This document shows positions 7,606 to 15,765 of a DNA stretch of 33,788 nucleotides, in pieces. The translations under genes were made by a program, and so were the position numbers. The stretch comes from Candidatus Niyogibacteria bacterium RIFCSPLOWO2_12_FULL_41_13 (GTDB lineage: Bacteria; Patescibacteriota; Minisyncoccia; 2-12-FULL-41-13): assembly GCA_001821615.1 (NCBI GenBank), contig MHMS01000002.1:1102-34889 (forward strand), written 5' to 3'. Each line of letters opens with the position of its first letter. Position 1 is the first letter of the stretch. Under the pieces are notes generated by a model. That model saw only the letters and a list, made by a program, of their open reading frames with translations. It made no database searches and was not told where the DNA came from.

Positions 7606-10281
7606 ATGAATTTTGATTTATTCTGGCACGGCGAAAGCGCGGAAAAAGTTTTATCAGAGTTTGAAACAAACGCCGAATACGGGCTTAGCGAAAAAGAAGC
7701 GAAAACGCGTCTTCTGAAATTCGGGAAAAATATTTTTAAACATAAAGAAAAATTCAGATTTTTAAAACTGCTTTTTCGCCAGATTGAAAGCCCTCTCATT
7801 TTAATCTTGATTATCGCCGGGTTGATTTCCGTTTTTTTATTTAGGGATTATTCCGACGCCGCCATTATCTTTGCCGCGGTTTTTTTAAACACCGTTATCG
7901 GAATAATTCAGGAAGGAAAAGCCGGGAAAATTTTTGAAAAATTAAAAACTTACCTTTCCCTGAAATCAAACGTCCTTCGCGAAGGAAAAATAAAAAAAAT
8001 AGATTCTTCAGAGATTGTTCCCGGAGATATTTTGGTTTTATTTCAGGGAGAAAAAGTGGGGGCGGACGGCCGGCTCTTAGAATCAAGAAATCTTGAAATA
8101 AACGAATCGGCTCTTACCGGCGAATGGCTGGCAAACACGAAAGAGAACAAAATTTTGCCGGAAAACACTCCTTTGGCCGACAGAGTTAATATGATTTACG
8201 CCGGAACAACCGTTGAATCCGGATTCGGAAAAGCGATAATTACGGCGACGGACGAACGCACCGAAATTGGCAAAATTTCGGAAATACTGGCGAAAGAAAA
8301 AAAGGAAATTTCTCCCTTTCAAAAGGGAATGAAAAATTTGGCAAGAACAATCGCCATCGCGATTGTTCTCTTCACTTTTTTGATTTTCGGCGTCGGCATT
8401 TTAAGGGGTTTTGGCTTTGAAGAAATGTTCTTAACCGCCATCGCGGTGGCGGTCTCCGGCATACCCGAGGGGCTTCCCGTGGCAATAACCGTTATTTTGG
8501 CCCTGGGAATGGAAAAAATACTTTATAAAGGCGGGCTTGCGAGACGGCTTTCGGCCGCTGAAACGCTTGGCTCAACCGATGTTATTATCGTTGACAAAAC
8601 TGGGACTTTAACCCAAGCAAAAATGACATTAAGCGCCTTAATCACCAAAAACCATAAAATCGGCTCTTACGAAGAAATCAAAAACATAAACGAGCAGGAA
8701 ATTCTAACCGGCTTTAAATCCGCTTTTTTCGCAACAAGCGCTTTTATAGAAAATCCCGGCGCTCCGATAAATGAACTTATCATTCAGGGAGAACCGACTG
8801 AAAAAGCGATGCTTGAATCGGCGATTAGAGGCGGCTTGGATTACGAGGAGGTTTTGAAAAACGAACCGAGAGTGGATTTTCTTGATTTCCATCCGGAGCG
8901 GCGATGGTCGGCGTCTTTGCATAAAAGCGGAGAGAAAAGAATAATTTATTTGGCTGGCGCGCCTGAAACTGTTTTGCGCCTTTCCGACAAAATTTTAGAC
9001 GGCTCAAAGCCGGCCGACTTCAACGAAACGGATAAAAAAAGATTCCACAGGCAATTTGAAAATTTGGCCGATAAAGGTTCAAGAGTGGTCGCGCTCGCCT
9101 ATAAAGAAAACCATTATAAAGCTCTTGAACTTTTCGAATCGCCGAAAATTTTCACCGGTTTTGTTTTTTTGGGGCTTTTGGCTTTTGAAGACCCGATTCG
9201 CGAAGATGTTTTTGAAGCCGTAAAAACAATAAAAGAAGCCAATATTAAAATAGTGATGGCGACCGGCGACCATAAGGGCACGGCAAAAGCAGTGGCGGAA
9301 AAACTTAATATCGCCGGCTCGCCCAAAGAATTAAAAATTATGGAAGGGGAAGAATTGGAAAAAATTTCGGAAAAAGCGCTTTCTTTCGCGATTGATAAAA
9401 TTGACGTTTTCGCCAGAACCACTCCTCAGCAAAAACTGAAAATCCTTGAAGCGTTTCTGAAAAGGGGATATACGGCGGCAATGACCGGCGACGGGGTGAA
9501 CGACGCCCCTTCATTAAGGCGCGCCAATATCGGGATAAGCCTTGGTTCGGGCACGGAAGTGGCGAAAGAAGCGTCGGATTTAATCCTGATAAACGACGGC
9601 TTTGCTGTTCTCGGCCGGGCGATTGAAGAGGGGAGGATAATAATTGATAATTTAAAAAAGGTCATTGTTTATCTCCTTTCCACCGGTTTTATGGAAACAT
9701 TTTTGATTGGATTGGCGCTTTTCGGAGGTTTTCCATTGCCGCTTCTTCCCGGCCAAATCCTTTGGGCGAATTTAGTGGGAGAGGGCTTTATGAATTTCGC
9801 TTTCGCTTTTGAAAAAAAAGAAGACGGAATAATGCGCAATCAGCCCAAGGATTATTCTTTAAAAAAAATACTGAGTTCGGAAACTATTAAAATGATTTCA
9901 ACTATTGGAATTATAACGAGCTTTATTCTTTTTGGATTATTTTTGTATCTTTTTTACTCCGGCGTTTCTCTGGAAAAAATAAGAACGATTATTTTTGCCG
10001 GAATAAACGCGGCTTCTTTGTTTTTCGCTTTTTCAATAAAAAATCTCAATAAACCGATTTGGAAAATAAAATTTTTCTCAAACTGGTATTTGGTCGGCGC
10101 GTGGTTTTTAAGCATGGGATTGCTTTTTTCAGCCCTATTTCTCCCCCCGCTTCAAAAACTTTTAAAATTAGTCCCGCTCAACTCCTATGAATTGCTGCTT
10201 GTTTTATCTCTGGGCTTTGCCAACCTTTTCGTGATAGAAACGGTAAAATTGTTTAATAACCGCAAATCAAACGCCAAATAG
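7606..10281 (+). CDS. P-type cation-transporting ATPase (P2/Ca2+-ATPase-like)
   Basis: 891 residues with the full P-type plan: N-terminal cation-ATPase domain, actuator domain, P287-E-G-L-P291 in M4, phosphorylation site D330-K-T-G-T334, nucleotide-binding domain, T627-G-D-G-V-N-D633 hinge, and about six C-terminal TM helices. The PEGLP motif and M6 'LWANLVGEGF' resemble P2A Ca2+ pumps, but the M6 Asp of the usual 'NLVTDG' is Glu here. The actuator loop reads T171-G-E-W174 where TGES is typical. It would export a divalent cation, perhaps Ca2+ (inferred). The next gene, a CaCA antiporter, starts 4 nt after its stop, supporting a cation-homeostasis operon. Confidence 0.9.
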   Translation: MNFDLFWHGESAEKVLSEFETNAEYGLSEKEAKTRLLKFGKNIFKHKEKFRFLKLLFRQIESPLILILIIAGLISVFLFRDYSDAAIIFAAVFLNTVIGIIQEGKAGKIFEKLKTYLSLKSNVLREGKIKKIDSSEIVPGDILVLFQGEKVGADGRLLESRNLEINESALTGEWLANTKENKILPENTPLADRVNMIYAGTTVESGFGKAIITATDERTEIGKISEILAKEKKEISPFQKGMKNLARTIAIAIVLFTFLIFGVGILRGFGFEEMFLTAIAVAVSGIPEGLPVAITVILALGMEKILYKGGLARRLSAAETLGSTDVIIVDKTGTLTQAKMTLSALITKNHKIGSYEEIKNINEQEILTGFKSAFFATSAFIENPGAPINELIIQGEPTEKAMLESAIRGGLDYEEVLKNEPRVDFLDFHPERRWSASLHKSGEKRIIYLAGAPETVLRLSDKILDGSKPADFNETDKKRFHRQFENLADKGSRVVALAYKENHYKALELFESPKIFTGFVFLGLLAFEDPIREDVFEAVKTIKEANIKIVMATGDHKGTAKAVAEKLNIAGSPKELKIMEGEELEKISEKALSFAIDKIDVFARTTPQQKLKILEAFLKRGYTAAMTGDGVNDAPSLRRANIGISLGSGTEVAKEASDLILINDGFAVLGRAIEEGRIIIDNLKKVIVYLLSTGFMETFLIGLALFGGFPLPLLPGQILWANLVGEGFMNFAFAFEKKEDGIMRNQPKDYSLKKILSSETIKMISTIGIITSFILFGLFLYLFYSGVSLEKIRTIIFAGINAASLFFAFSIKNLNKPIWKIKFFSNWYLVGAWFLSMGLLFSALFLPPLQKLLKLVPLNSYELLLVLSLGFANLFVIETVKLFNNRKSNAK

Positions 10282-10285
10282 ATTT

Positions 10286-11224
10286 ATGTTTTTTTCCATT
10301 TTATTTTTCTTTATCGGGTTTTATATCCTTATTAAAGGCGCCAATTTTTTGATAGACGGCGCCTCTTCGCTTTCAAGGCGTTTCAATGTTTCGCCTTTTG
10401 TCATCGGCCTCGTGATTGTCGGCATTGGAACTTCAATACCGGAATTTGCCATTTCAACGATTGCCAATATCGCCGGCAAAAACGAAATCGCTCTGGGAAC
10501 GATTATCGGCTCAAACACATTCAACATCCTTTTTATTTTGGGACTGACGGCTTTATTTTTTCCTTTAACAATGAAGCAAGAGTGGGTTTCACGCGATATG
10601 GTCTGGAATGTCATCGCCGTGCTTGGCGCGATTCTGCTCGTCATACCTTTTAACGGAGGAATGATTTCAAGGCCAGAGGGTATTTTAATGCTTCTTCTGT
10701 TTTTTTATTGGCTTTATCAAACAGTTGAAAAATCAGACGGACAAGAAGAAGGACGATTTCAGATAAAAGAATTTGCTTTTCCGATTGCGGCCGGGCTTAT
10801 TATAGCCGGTTTTGCCGGAATATTTTTAGGAGGAAAATGGGTTGTTGACGGAGCAACGGCGATAGCCCGCGAATTGGGAATGGGGGAAGCTCTTATCGGG
10901 CTTACCATAGTGGGTATCGGCACATCTCTTCCGGAGCTCGTTGCTTCGTTCGCCGCCGCCCGCAAAAAACAAACGGGTATTGTCGTCGGGAACATCATCG
11001 GCTCAAACATTTTTGACTTTTTAATGATTCTGGGAATAAACGCCGTTATTAAACCGATTAAATTTCCGTTTCATCTTTCTTTTGACATAATTATAACCCT
11101 GATAACCACTTTACTGTTGTATCAAGCGATGTTTATCGGAGAAAAATATGTTTTTAAAAGATGGCAGGGTTTGATTTTCGTTTCTTTGTATATTCTTTAC
11201 ATAATTTATATAATGTCGGCATGA
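10286..11224 (+). CDS. Sodium/calcium exchanger (CaCA) family antiporter
   Basis: 312 residues, about ten TM segments and two inverted alpha-repeats. Repeat 1 carries 'GIGTSIPEF...GTIIGSNTFN', repeat 2 carries 'GIGTSLPEL...GNIIGSNIFD'. The acidic residues within GTS(I/L)PE are the cation-binding residues of the YrbG/CaCA family. It would exchange Ca2+ for Na+ or K+ across the membrane. It follows the P-type ATPase by 4 nt and shares ATGA with the rmuC-like start downstream, so all three are probably cotranscribed. Ion specificity is inference. Confidence 0.92.
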   Translation: MFFSILFFFIGFYILIKGANFLIDGASSLSRRFNVSPFVIGLVIVGIGTSIPEFAISTIANIAGKNEIALGTIIGSNTFNILFILGLTALFFPLTMKQEWVSRDMVWNVIAVLGAILLVIPFNGGMISRPEGILMLLLFFYWLYQTVEKSDGQEEGRFQIKEFAFPIAAGLIIAGFAGIFLGGKWVVDGATAIARELGMGEALIGLTIVGIGTSLPELVASFAAARKKQTGIVVGNIIGSNIFDFLMILGINAVIKPIKFPFHLSFDIIITLITTLLLYQAMFIGEKYVFKRWQGLIFVSLYILYIIYIMSA

Positions 11225-12270
11225 GCTTGATTTTATTTTTAATTATTATTGCCGTATTTTTCGCCGGAATCATCGCGGCGATTTATCTCCTGCTTAAAAA
11301 ATTTTCCAGAGAGCCGAAAAACAACGACCAGGCGATGTTGATGCTCCAAAATCAGATTCAAGACCTTCGCAAAAATCTTGATATACGGCTGGGCGAATCA
11401 ACGAAAATGATTCAATACCATTCAACCGAAAGTCAAAAAGTCATCCGCGACATTACCGAAAAAGTCACGAGGAAACTCGCCGAAGTAGGGGAGGGGCAAA
11501 AACAGGTTTTTGACATCGCCAAACAGCTGGACAATCTTCAGGATATTTTAAAAAATCCGAAACAAAGAGGGGTGCTTGGCGAGTATTATTTAAAAACGGT
11601 TTTGGAAAATGTCCTTCCGCCGAATGTTTTTCAAATGCAGTATAAATTCAAAGACGGCGCGACTGTGGACGCCGCGATTTTCATTAAAGATTATATCATT
11701 CCGATTGATTCCAAATTCAGCTTGGAAAACTACAATCGGCTCATTTCTTCAAAAAACGAAGAAGAAAAGAAAAAGCTTGAAAATGCGCTCGGCGAAGATT
11801 TAAAACAAAGAATTGACGAAACGGCAAAGTACATAAGACCGGACGAGGAAACAATGGATTTCGCTTTTATGTTTATTCCGTCAGAAGCCCTTTATTACGA
11901 TTTATTGATTCACAAAGTCGGTTCAATAAATTCCCGCGATTTGATTGAATACGCGACTCGCGAAAAAAAAGTCATCATTGTTTCGCCGACCTCGTTTTTC
12001 GCTTATTTGCAGACAGTTTTGCAGGGCTTGCGGGCTTTTCAAATTGAGAAATCAGCCAAAGAAATCATAAAAGATGTGGAAAAATTGGGAAAACACCTCA
12101 TAAGTTTTGACGGCTATATGAAAAAAGTCGGTGTTCATCTCGCCACCACCGTAAACACTTATAACACCGCTTCCAGGGAACTGGGCAAAATAGACAAAGA
12201 TGTCCTCAAAATCACCGGCGAAGCGTTGGATATTGAACCAGTGGCGATAGATAAACCAAAAGAGGAATAA
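11221..12270 (+). CDS. rmuC: RmuC family DNA recombination protein
   Basis: 349 residues. One N-terminal TM segment (about 3-26), then a coiled-coil stretch ('MLMLQNQIQDLRKNLD'), then the RmuC domain with 'KQRGVLGEYYLKTVLENVLPPNVFQMQY' (split here: residues around the conserved GxxGE), an acidic 'IPIDSKFS' strand and 'FMFIPSEALYYDLL'. RmuC limits inversions between short repeats in E. coli and has a predicted nuclease-like core. I chose the ATG at 11221 because it overlaps the CaCA stop as ATGA and starts right before the membrane segment; an in-frame ATG at 11161 would lie 64 nt inside the antiporter gene. Confidence 0.88.
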   Translation: MSLILFLIIIAVFFAGIIAAIYLLLKKFSREPKNNDQAMLMLQNQIQDLRKNLDIRLGESTKMIQYHSTESQKVIRDITEKVTRKLAEVGEGQKQVFDIAKQLDNLQDILKNPKQRGVLGEYYLKTVLENVLPPNVFQMQYKFKDGATVDAAIFIKDYIIPIDSKFSLENYNRLISSKNEEEKKKLENALGEDLKQRIDETAKYIRPDEETMDFAFMFIPSEALYYDLLIHKVGSINSRDLIEYATREKKVIIVSPTSFFAYLQTVLQGLRAFQIEKSAKEIIKDVEKLGKHLISFDGYMKKVGVHLATTVNTYNTASRELGKIDKDVLKITGEALDIEPVAIDKPKEE

Positions 12271-12332
12271 CACCACTAAATCACTTCATGATGACAAAAG
12301 AATTATTTCCAAAAATTGAAAGAGGAAAGGAT

Positions 12333-12899
12333 ATGGAAACAGGCAATATCAAAGAATTTCGATTGCTGGAGAAGTTAATTAAAAAAAATTTTGAGACAGA
12401 AGACATTGAAAAAATTAAACAAGCATTAGATCTTGCGGAAATACAGCATAAGGGGCAGGAAAGAAAATACGAAAATGCTCCGTATATTGTTCATCCCGCG
12501 AGAGTGGCGAATATTTTAATCGAGGAACTTAAAATTAAAAATGTTGATTCCGTGGTGGCTGGACTTTTGCATGATGTGGTTGAAGATTGCGATTATTCAT
12601 TGGAAAAAATAGGCGAGGAATTTGGGCAAAATACTCAAAAACTTGTTGATTATTTGTCGCATAGAAAAAGCGAAAGCGATAATGAATATCTCGATAGAAT
12701 TTTTAACTCTGGTAATTCAGGGGTAAAAATTTTAAAGATGTCTGATAGATTAGATAATCTCAGATCTTTAAAATACGCCAGTGAAGAATTTAAAATTAGA
12801 TATTTAAAAGAATCTCAGAAGGATTTTCTTCCGCGCGCAAAAGGTGTTAATGAGTATTTATATAGCGAGATAAAAAAAGAGATTAATAGATATTTGTAG
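12333..12899 (+). CDS. HD-domain (p)ppGpp-hydrolase-like protein
   Basis: About 188 residues. The HD domain shows H39 ('QHKGQERKY'), H54-P ('YIVHPARVA') and H80-D81 ('LLHDVVED'), the metal-binding pattern of SpoT/Mesh1-type hydrolases. There is no synthetase or TGS domain, so it is a stand-alone hydrolase-like protein. Substrate is inferred from the family; other nucleotide substrates are possible. A GAGGAAAGG block just before the ATG at 12333 decides this start over the in-frame ATG at 12288, whose nearest purine-rich stretch is too far upstream. Codon use looks somewhat more AT-rich than in its neighbours. Confidence 0.78.
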   Translation: METGNIKEFRLLEKLIKKNFETEDIEKIKQALDLAEIQHKGQERKYENAPYIVHPARVANILIEELKIKNVDSVVAGLLHDVVEDCDYSLEKIGEEFGQNTQKLVDYLSHRKSESDNEYLDRIFNSGNSGVKILKMSDRLDNLRSLKYASEEFKIRYLKESQKDFLPRAKGVNEYLYSEIKKEINRYL

Positions 12900-12957
12900 G
12901 TGTTGAGCTTCACTGCCCTCTTTTAATTTGGGAGCTAAATTTCGAAAAATTAATAAC

Positions 12958-12984
12958 TTGAATAATTTTCAGGAATCATATAAT
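12958..12984 (+). promoter_or_regulatory. Promoter of rplU, probably leaderless
   Basis: TTGAAT (12958-12963) and TATAAT (12979-12984) with a 15-nt spacer; the ATG of rplU is 10 nt after the -10 box and lacks a Shine-Dalgarno sequence. Confidence 0.55.
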
Positions 12985-12994
12985 ATAAATTGAT

Positions 12995-13312
12995 ATGACT
13001 TACGCGGTAATTGAAACCGGGGGGAAACAATATCTGATAAAAGCCGGCGACAAACTAAAAATTGAAAAATTGGCTGGCGAACGGCCATTGGCAAATGTTG
13101 AATTCGACAAGGTTCTTTTGGCTTTTGACGAAAAAGAAACAAAAATCGGCTCTCCGCACTTGGAAAAAACAAAAGTAATAGGGGAGTGGCTGGGCGACAA
13201 ACTTGCCAAAAAAGTCATTGTTTTTAAATACCACTCAAAAACTCGTTATCAAAAGAAAAAAGGCCATCGCCAGCCGTTTAGTGAGATATTGATTAAAGAA
13301 ATTAAATACTAG
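12995..13312 (+). CDS. rplU: Ribosomal protein bL21
   Basis: 105 residues with the classic start 'MTYAVIETGGKQYLIKAGD' and the basic C-terminal 'KYHSKTRYQKKKGHRQPF' that contacts 23S rRNA. Full length for the family. It normally pairs with rpmA (bL27), which is absent here; the next gene is cutA. The stop codon TAG is the first part of an AT-rich short repeat (13308-13346). Expressed from what appears to be its own promoter. Confidence 0.97.
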   Translation: MTYAVIETGGKQYLIKAGDKLKIEKLAGERPLANVEFDKVLLAFDEKETKIGSPHLEKTKVIGEWLGDKLAKKVIVFKYHSKTRYQKKKGHRQPFSEILIKEIKY

Positions 13313-13346
13313 TATCTAGTATCTAGTATTTAGTATTTAGTATTTA
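13308..13346. repeat. AGTATYT short tandem repeat between rplU and cutA
   Basis: Five or so units of TAGTATCTAGTATTTAG-type sequence with 7-8-nt period. The same unit appears in frame inside mpg at 31719-31755. Confidence 0.7.
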
Positions 13347-13351
13347 ACAAA

Positions 13352-13678
13352 ATGATATTTATTTACACAACCTGTAAAGACGCCGCGGAAGCGAAAAAAC
13401 TCGGCAAATTGATTGTGGAAAAGCGTTTGGCTGGCTGTGTGAATGTCTGGCCCATAGAATCAATGTACTGGTGGCAGGAAAAATCCGAAAAACAAGAAAA
13501 AATCGTAGAAGACAAAGAGGTCGTTCTTCTTATTAAAACCCTTCAGCAGAAAGTAAGCCAAATAGAAGAATTAATTCTCAAAAACCATAGTTACGCTGTG
13601 CCTTGCATCGCCACTATATTTGTTGACCGCGTAAATCAGAATTACAAAGAATGGCTTAATAAGTGCGTGGAGTTGTAG
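13352..13678 (+). CDS. cutA: Divalent-cation tolerance protein CutA
   Basis: 108 residues covering the entire CutA1 fold: 'IYTTCKDAAEAKKLGKLIVEKRLAGCVN' region at the N-terminus (conserved Cys in LAGCVN), the 'SMYWWQ' strand, and 'YAVPCIATI' near the end. CutA1 is a small PII-like trimer of uncertain function linked to copper tolerance in E. coli. No Shine-Dalgarno sequence; the ATG follows directly on the AGTATYT repeat array, so promoter and leader are hard to define. The call is firm by sequence; function is not settled for the family. Confidence 0.93.
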   Translation: MIFIYTTCKDAAEAKKLGKLIVEKRLAGCVNVWPIESMYWWQEKSEKQEKIVEDKEVVLLIKTLQQKVSQIEELILKNHSYAVPCIATIFVDRVNQNYKEWLNKCVEL

Positions 13679-13772
13679 GTAAAGCGGATTTTGCGATGCT
13701 TTAGCGTTGCAAAATCCGCGCTTACATTTTAAGACCTTTTAATACAAGGTCTTAAAATGTAGATTGTGCGAC
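13679..13772. repeat. Cluster of strong hairpins after cutA
   Basis: GCGGATTTTGC (13684-13694) pairs with GCAAAATCCGC (13709-13719). Then TACATTTTAAGACC (13723-13736) pairs perfectly with GGTCTTAAAATGTA (13748-13761). A small GTGCG-A-CGCAC hairpin follows. The stretch 13679-13930 otherwise holds only the promoter at 13852-13880. The hairpins may terminate cutA or be a dispersed palindromic element; none has a long T-run. Confidence 0.55.
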
Positions 13773-13851
13773 GCACTATATCCTTCCCCTCTTTCTCGAA
13801 TCAATGCTAATTTTAGTATCGCTATATATTAAGGAACGCAATAAAGGGAAC

Positions 13852-13880
13852 TTGACAGCACAATGAATATTTGATAAACT
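13852..13880 (+). promoter_or_regulatory. Sigma-70-type promoter
   Basis: TTGACA (13852-13857), 17-nt spacer, TAAACT (13875-13880). It lies 50 nt before the 125-aa gene and gives a leader of about 45 nt containing the ribosome site. Confidence 0.75.
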
Positions 13881-13930
13881 TACGGAGGTAAGATAAAATC
13901 AAAAGTTCTTTTTAAGAAAGGAGTAGTAGT

Positions 13931-14308
13931 ATGGTAAAATATAACTCTACCAAGGAAATAGTGGAAAAATTAAAGACGCTGATACGCGCTAACTTTAAAC
14001 CTGAATATCAAGAAGAGAAAGAAGAAGGAGGAACTAAGAGGTTTATTGAGGAAGAGATAATACCACTACTAGAGCAAGGTAATAAAAAAATCGTTTTTTC
14101 TCTTACTGCTGATAAGACGTATACAGTAGGTCCTGGCGGTCTATATTCAACCACCAGAGGTCTACATGTACCAAGTGGGACAAATGGATTTCGTGTAGAA
14201 GAATACCTTAAAGAAAGTGGGTTTACGCTTAAACACGAAGGGTATTACGGAAGTATTTGTTTGGCATCGGTTCCGCGTATAAAGGAAAAAATAACATCCT
14301 TTAAGTAA
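13931..14308 (+). CDS. Hypothetical protein with own promoter, SD and terminator
   Basis: 125 residues, soluble, family not recognised. The N-terminal half is helical and charged ('FIEEEIIPLLEQGNKKIVFS'); the C-terminal half is Gly/Ser/Tyr-rich and strand-like ('GPGGLYSTTRGLHVPSGTNG', 'GYYGSICLASVPRIK'). AAAGGAG at 13917-13923 is seven nucleotides from the ATG. A consensus-like promoter precedes it and a perfect-stem terminator follows, so it is a monocistronic unit. Its strong Shine-Dalgarno site contrasts with most neighbours. Confidence 0.75.
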   Translation: MVKYNSTKEIVEKLKTLIRANFKPEYQEEKEEGGTKRFIEEEIIPLLEQGNKKIVFSLTADKTYTVGPGGLYSTTRGLHVPSGTNGFRVEEYLKESGFTLKHEGYYGSICLASVPRIKEKITSFK

Positions 14309-14340
14309 GTAAGCAGAGTAAAAAGTAAACAAAGTAAGTA

Positions 14341-14371
14341 AATGAGTAGATAAAACCTACTCATTTTTTTA
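14341..14371 (+). terminator. Intrinsic terminator
   Basis: AATGAGTAG (14341-14349) pairs perfectly with CTACTCATT (14357-14365) around a 7-nt loop; a run of seven T residues follows. Confidence 0.9.
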
Positions 14372-14381
14372 TTTGCTTTTA

Positions 14382-14456
14382 CGCTCCCATCGGGATTTGA
14401 ACCCGAGTTTCGGCCTTGAGAGGGCCGCGTCCTGGACCGGACTAGACGATAAGAGC
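14382..14456 (-). tRNA. tRNA-Glu (anticodon CUC)
   Basis: On the minus strand the acceptor GCTCTTA pairs with TGGGAGC. The D-arm begins TCGTCTAG, typical for tRNA-Glu. The anticodon stem CGGCC/GGCCG encloses the loop CTCTCAA with anticodon CTC (reads GAG), and the T-arm contains GGTTCAAATC. 75 nt with discriminator G; no CCA is encoded. It begins 10 nt after the murF stop codon in the same direction, so it may be processed from the cell-division transcript. Confidence 0.92.
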
Positions 14457-14466
14457 TTTTTTTTAT

Positions 14467-15759
14467 TTACGTGTCCTCCCAATCCTGCCTGACTAGTAAT
14501 TCTTTCGCCTGCTCCGGATGAGCCATTATATTCTTTACTATTCTTTCCATCCGCATTAATTGAGAACCTTTAACCAATATCAAGTCGCCTTCTTGCGTTT
14601 GATATTTTAACTCTTTTATTAAATCTTCTTGAACAAGATAACTGAAAATCTTGTTTTTTTCAAATCCCCTCTCCCCTGCTTCGTCCGCTATAAATTTCGC
14701 GCGGCCGCCAAAAGTAAAAATCAAATCAGCGATTTTTGCCGTTTTCTCGCCCACCGCCCGATGGGCTTGCTCGGTAAATCTTCCTAATTCCAGCATATCG
14801 CCCAAAACAGCGATCTTTCTTTTCGCGGGCAAATCTTTCAACAAATCAAGCGCTTCATGCGTTGCCATCGGCGAAGCGTTGTAAGTATCGTCTATAATAT
14901 AACTTTGCTTGATTCCTTCAATCAATTTTAATCTTCCGGCTGGCGGCGCGTATTGAGCCAATTGGCCAACGAGCTCTATTAAGTTTAAATCCATTGCCAC
15001 GCCGACCGCCAATCCTGCCAAAATCGCGTAAACCTGCGATTTGCCAAATCCGCCAAAAATTCTTAGCGGCACATTTGACCCATTGTAATCAACTTTAAAA
15101 GAAATGCCTTCGGGAATAATTTTTTCTTCCGCTTCTTTTAATATTAACCGATAGTTGGAAGCTTTAATATTCGCTCCTTCGCCAAAACCATAGGTAATAA
15201 CTTTTGCTCTGGTCTTTTCGCGATAATCAAGAACCGTCATATCGTCATAATTTAAAATCGCGAATCCGTCAGCCGGCAAATTTTCAATTAATTTTCCTTT
15301 TTCTTTCGCTATTTCTTCCGAACCGGCGAAAAACTCAACATGAACCGGAATTTTGCCAACAGCGGTAAAAATTCCGATTTTCGGCGGAGCCAGTTTTATT
15401 AACTTTCCGATGTCTCCGGGACGGTCTAATCCGTATTCCAAAATTAAAATTTCGGGATAGCTAAAAGAAAACAAACACTTCCTTGCTCCCAAAAACATGT
15501 TTTTAAACCAGTAGAAAAAAGATTTTCCGGCATTTTCCAATCCCAAAATCGTCAAGGGAACGCCGATTTCGCTGTTATAGCTTTTCTCGCTTTTACGAAC
15601 ATCAAAATACGGCTTTAAAACCGCGCAAACCGCTTCTTTGGTTGAAGTTTTGCCGACTGTGCCGGTAATGGCGATAATTAACGGCTTAAATCTGAACAAA
15701 ATTATCCTGGATTCAAAATTTAAAACGCGGATAATTATTTTTTTAAAAAAATTTTTCAT
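14467..15759 (-). CDS. murF: MurF-type Mur ligase
   Basis: 430 residues. The P-loop G33-T-V-G-K-T-S39 lies unusually close to the N-terminus; 'YNSEIGVP' and 'EYGLDRPGDI' belong to the central ATPase domain, and 'DDTYNASP' is diagnostic for MurF in the C-terminal ligase domain. It should add D-Ala-D-Ala to UDP-MurNAc-tripeptide in the cytoplasm. The separate N-terminal substrate-binding domain of E. coli MurF (about 100 residues) is missing, leaving a short hydrophobic/basic lead. Last protein gene of the mraZ-rsmH-ftsL-ftsI-murF row; ftsI ends 6 nt upstream. A MurT-like or other Mur ligase role cannot be fully excluded. Confidence 0.88.
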   Translation of the reverse strand: MKNFFKKIIIRVLNFESRIILFRFKPLIIAITGTVGKTSTKEAVCAVLKPYFDVRKSEKSYNSEIGVPLTILGLENAGKSFFYWFKNMFLGARKCLFSFSYPEILILEYGLDRPGDIGKLIKLAPPKIGIFTAVGKIPVHVEFFAGSEEIAKEKGKLIENLPADGFAILNYDDMTVLDYREKTRAKVITYGFGEGANIKASNYRLILKEAEEKIIPEGISFKVDYNGSNVPLRIFGGFGKSQVYAILAGLAVGVAMDLNLIELVGQLAQYAPPAGRLKLIEGIKQSYIIDDTYNASPMATHEALDLLKDLPAKRKIAVLGDMLELGRFTEQAHRAVGEKTAKIADLIFTFGGRAKFIADEAGERGFEKNKIFSYLVQEDLIKELKYQTQEGDLILVKGSQLMRMERIVKNIMAHPEQAKELLVRQDWEDT

Positions 15760-15765
15760 AATTCA

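Noticed and set aside
11161-11220. Upstream in-frame ATG that would add 20 residues to RmuC
   Set aside because: It lies inside the antiporter gene; the ATG at 11221 forms an ATGA overlap and begins just before the membrane segment.
12288-12332. Upstream ATG for the HD-domain protein
   Set aside because: GAGGAAAGG is placed correctly for the ATG at 12333, and the extra 15 residues show no domain content.
13308-13346. A CRISPR array
   Set aside because: The period is 7-8 nt with no unique spacers and no cas genes.
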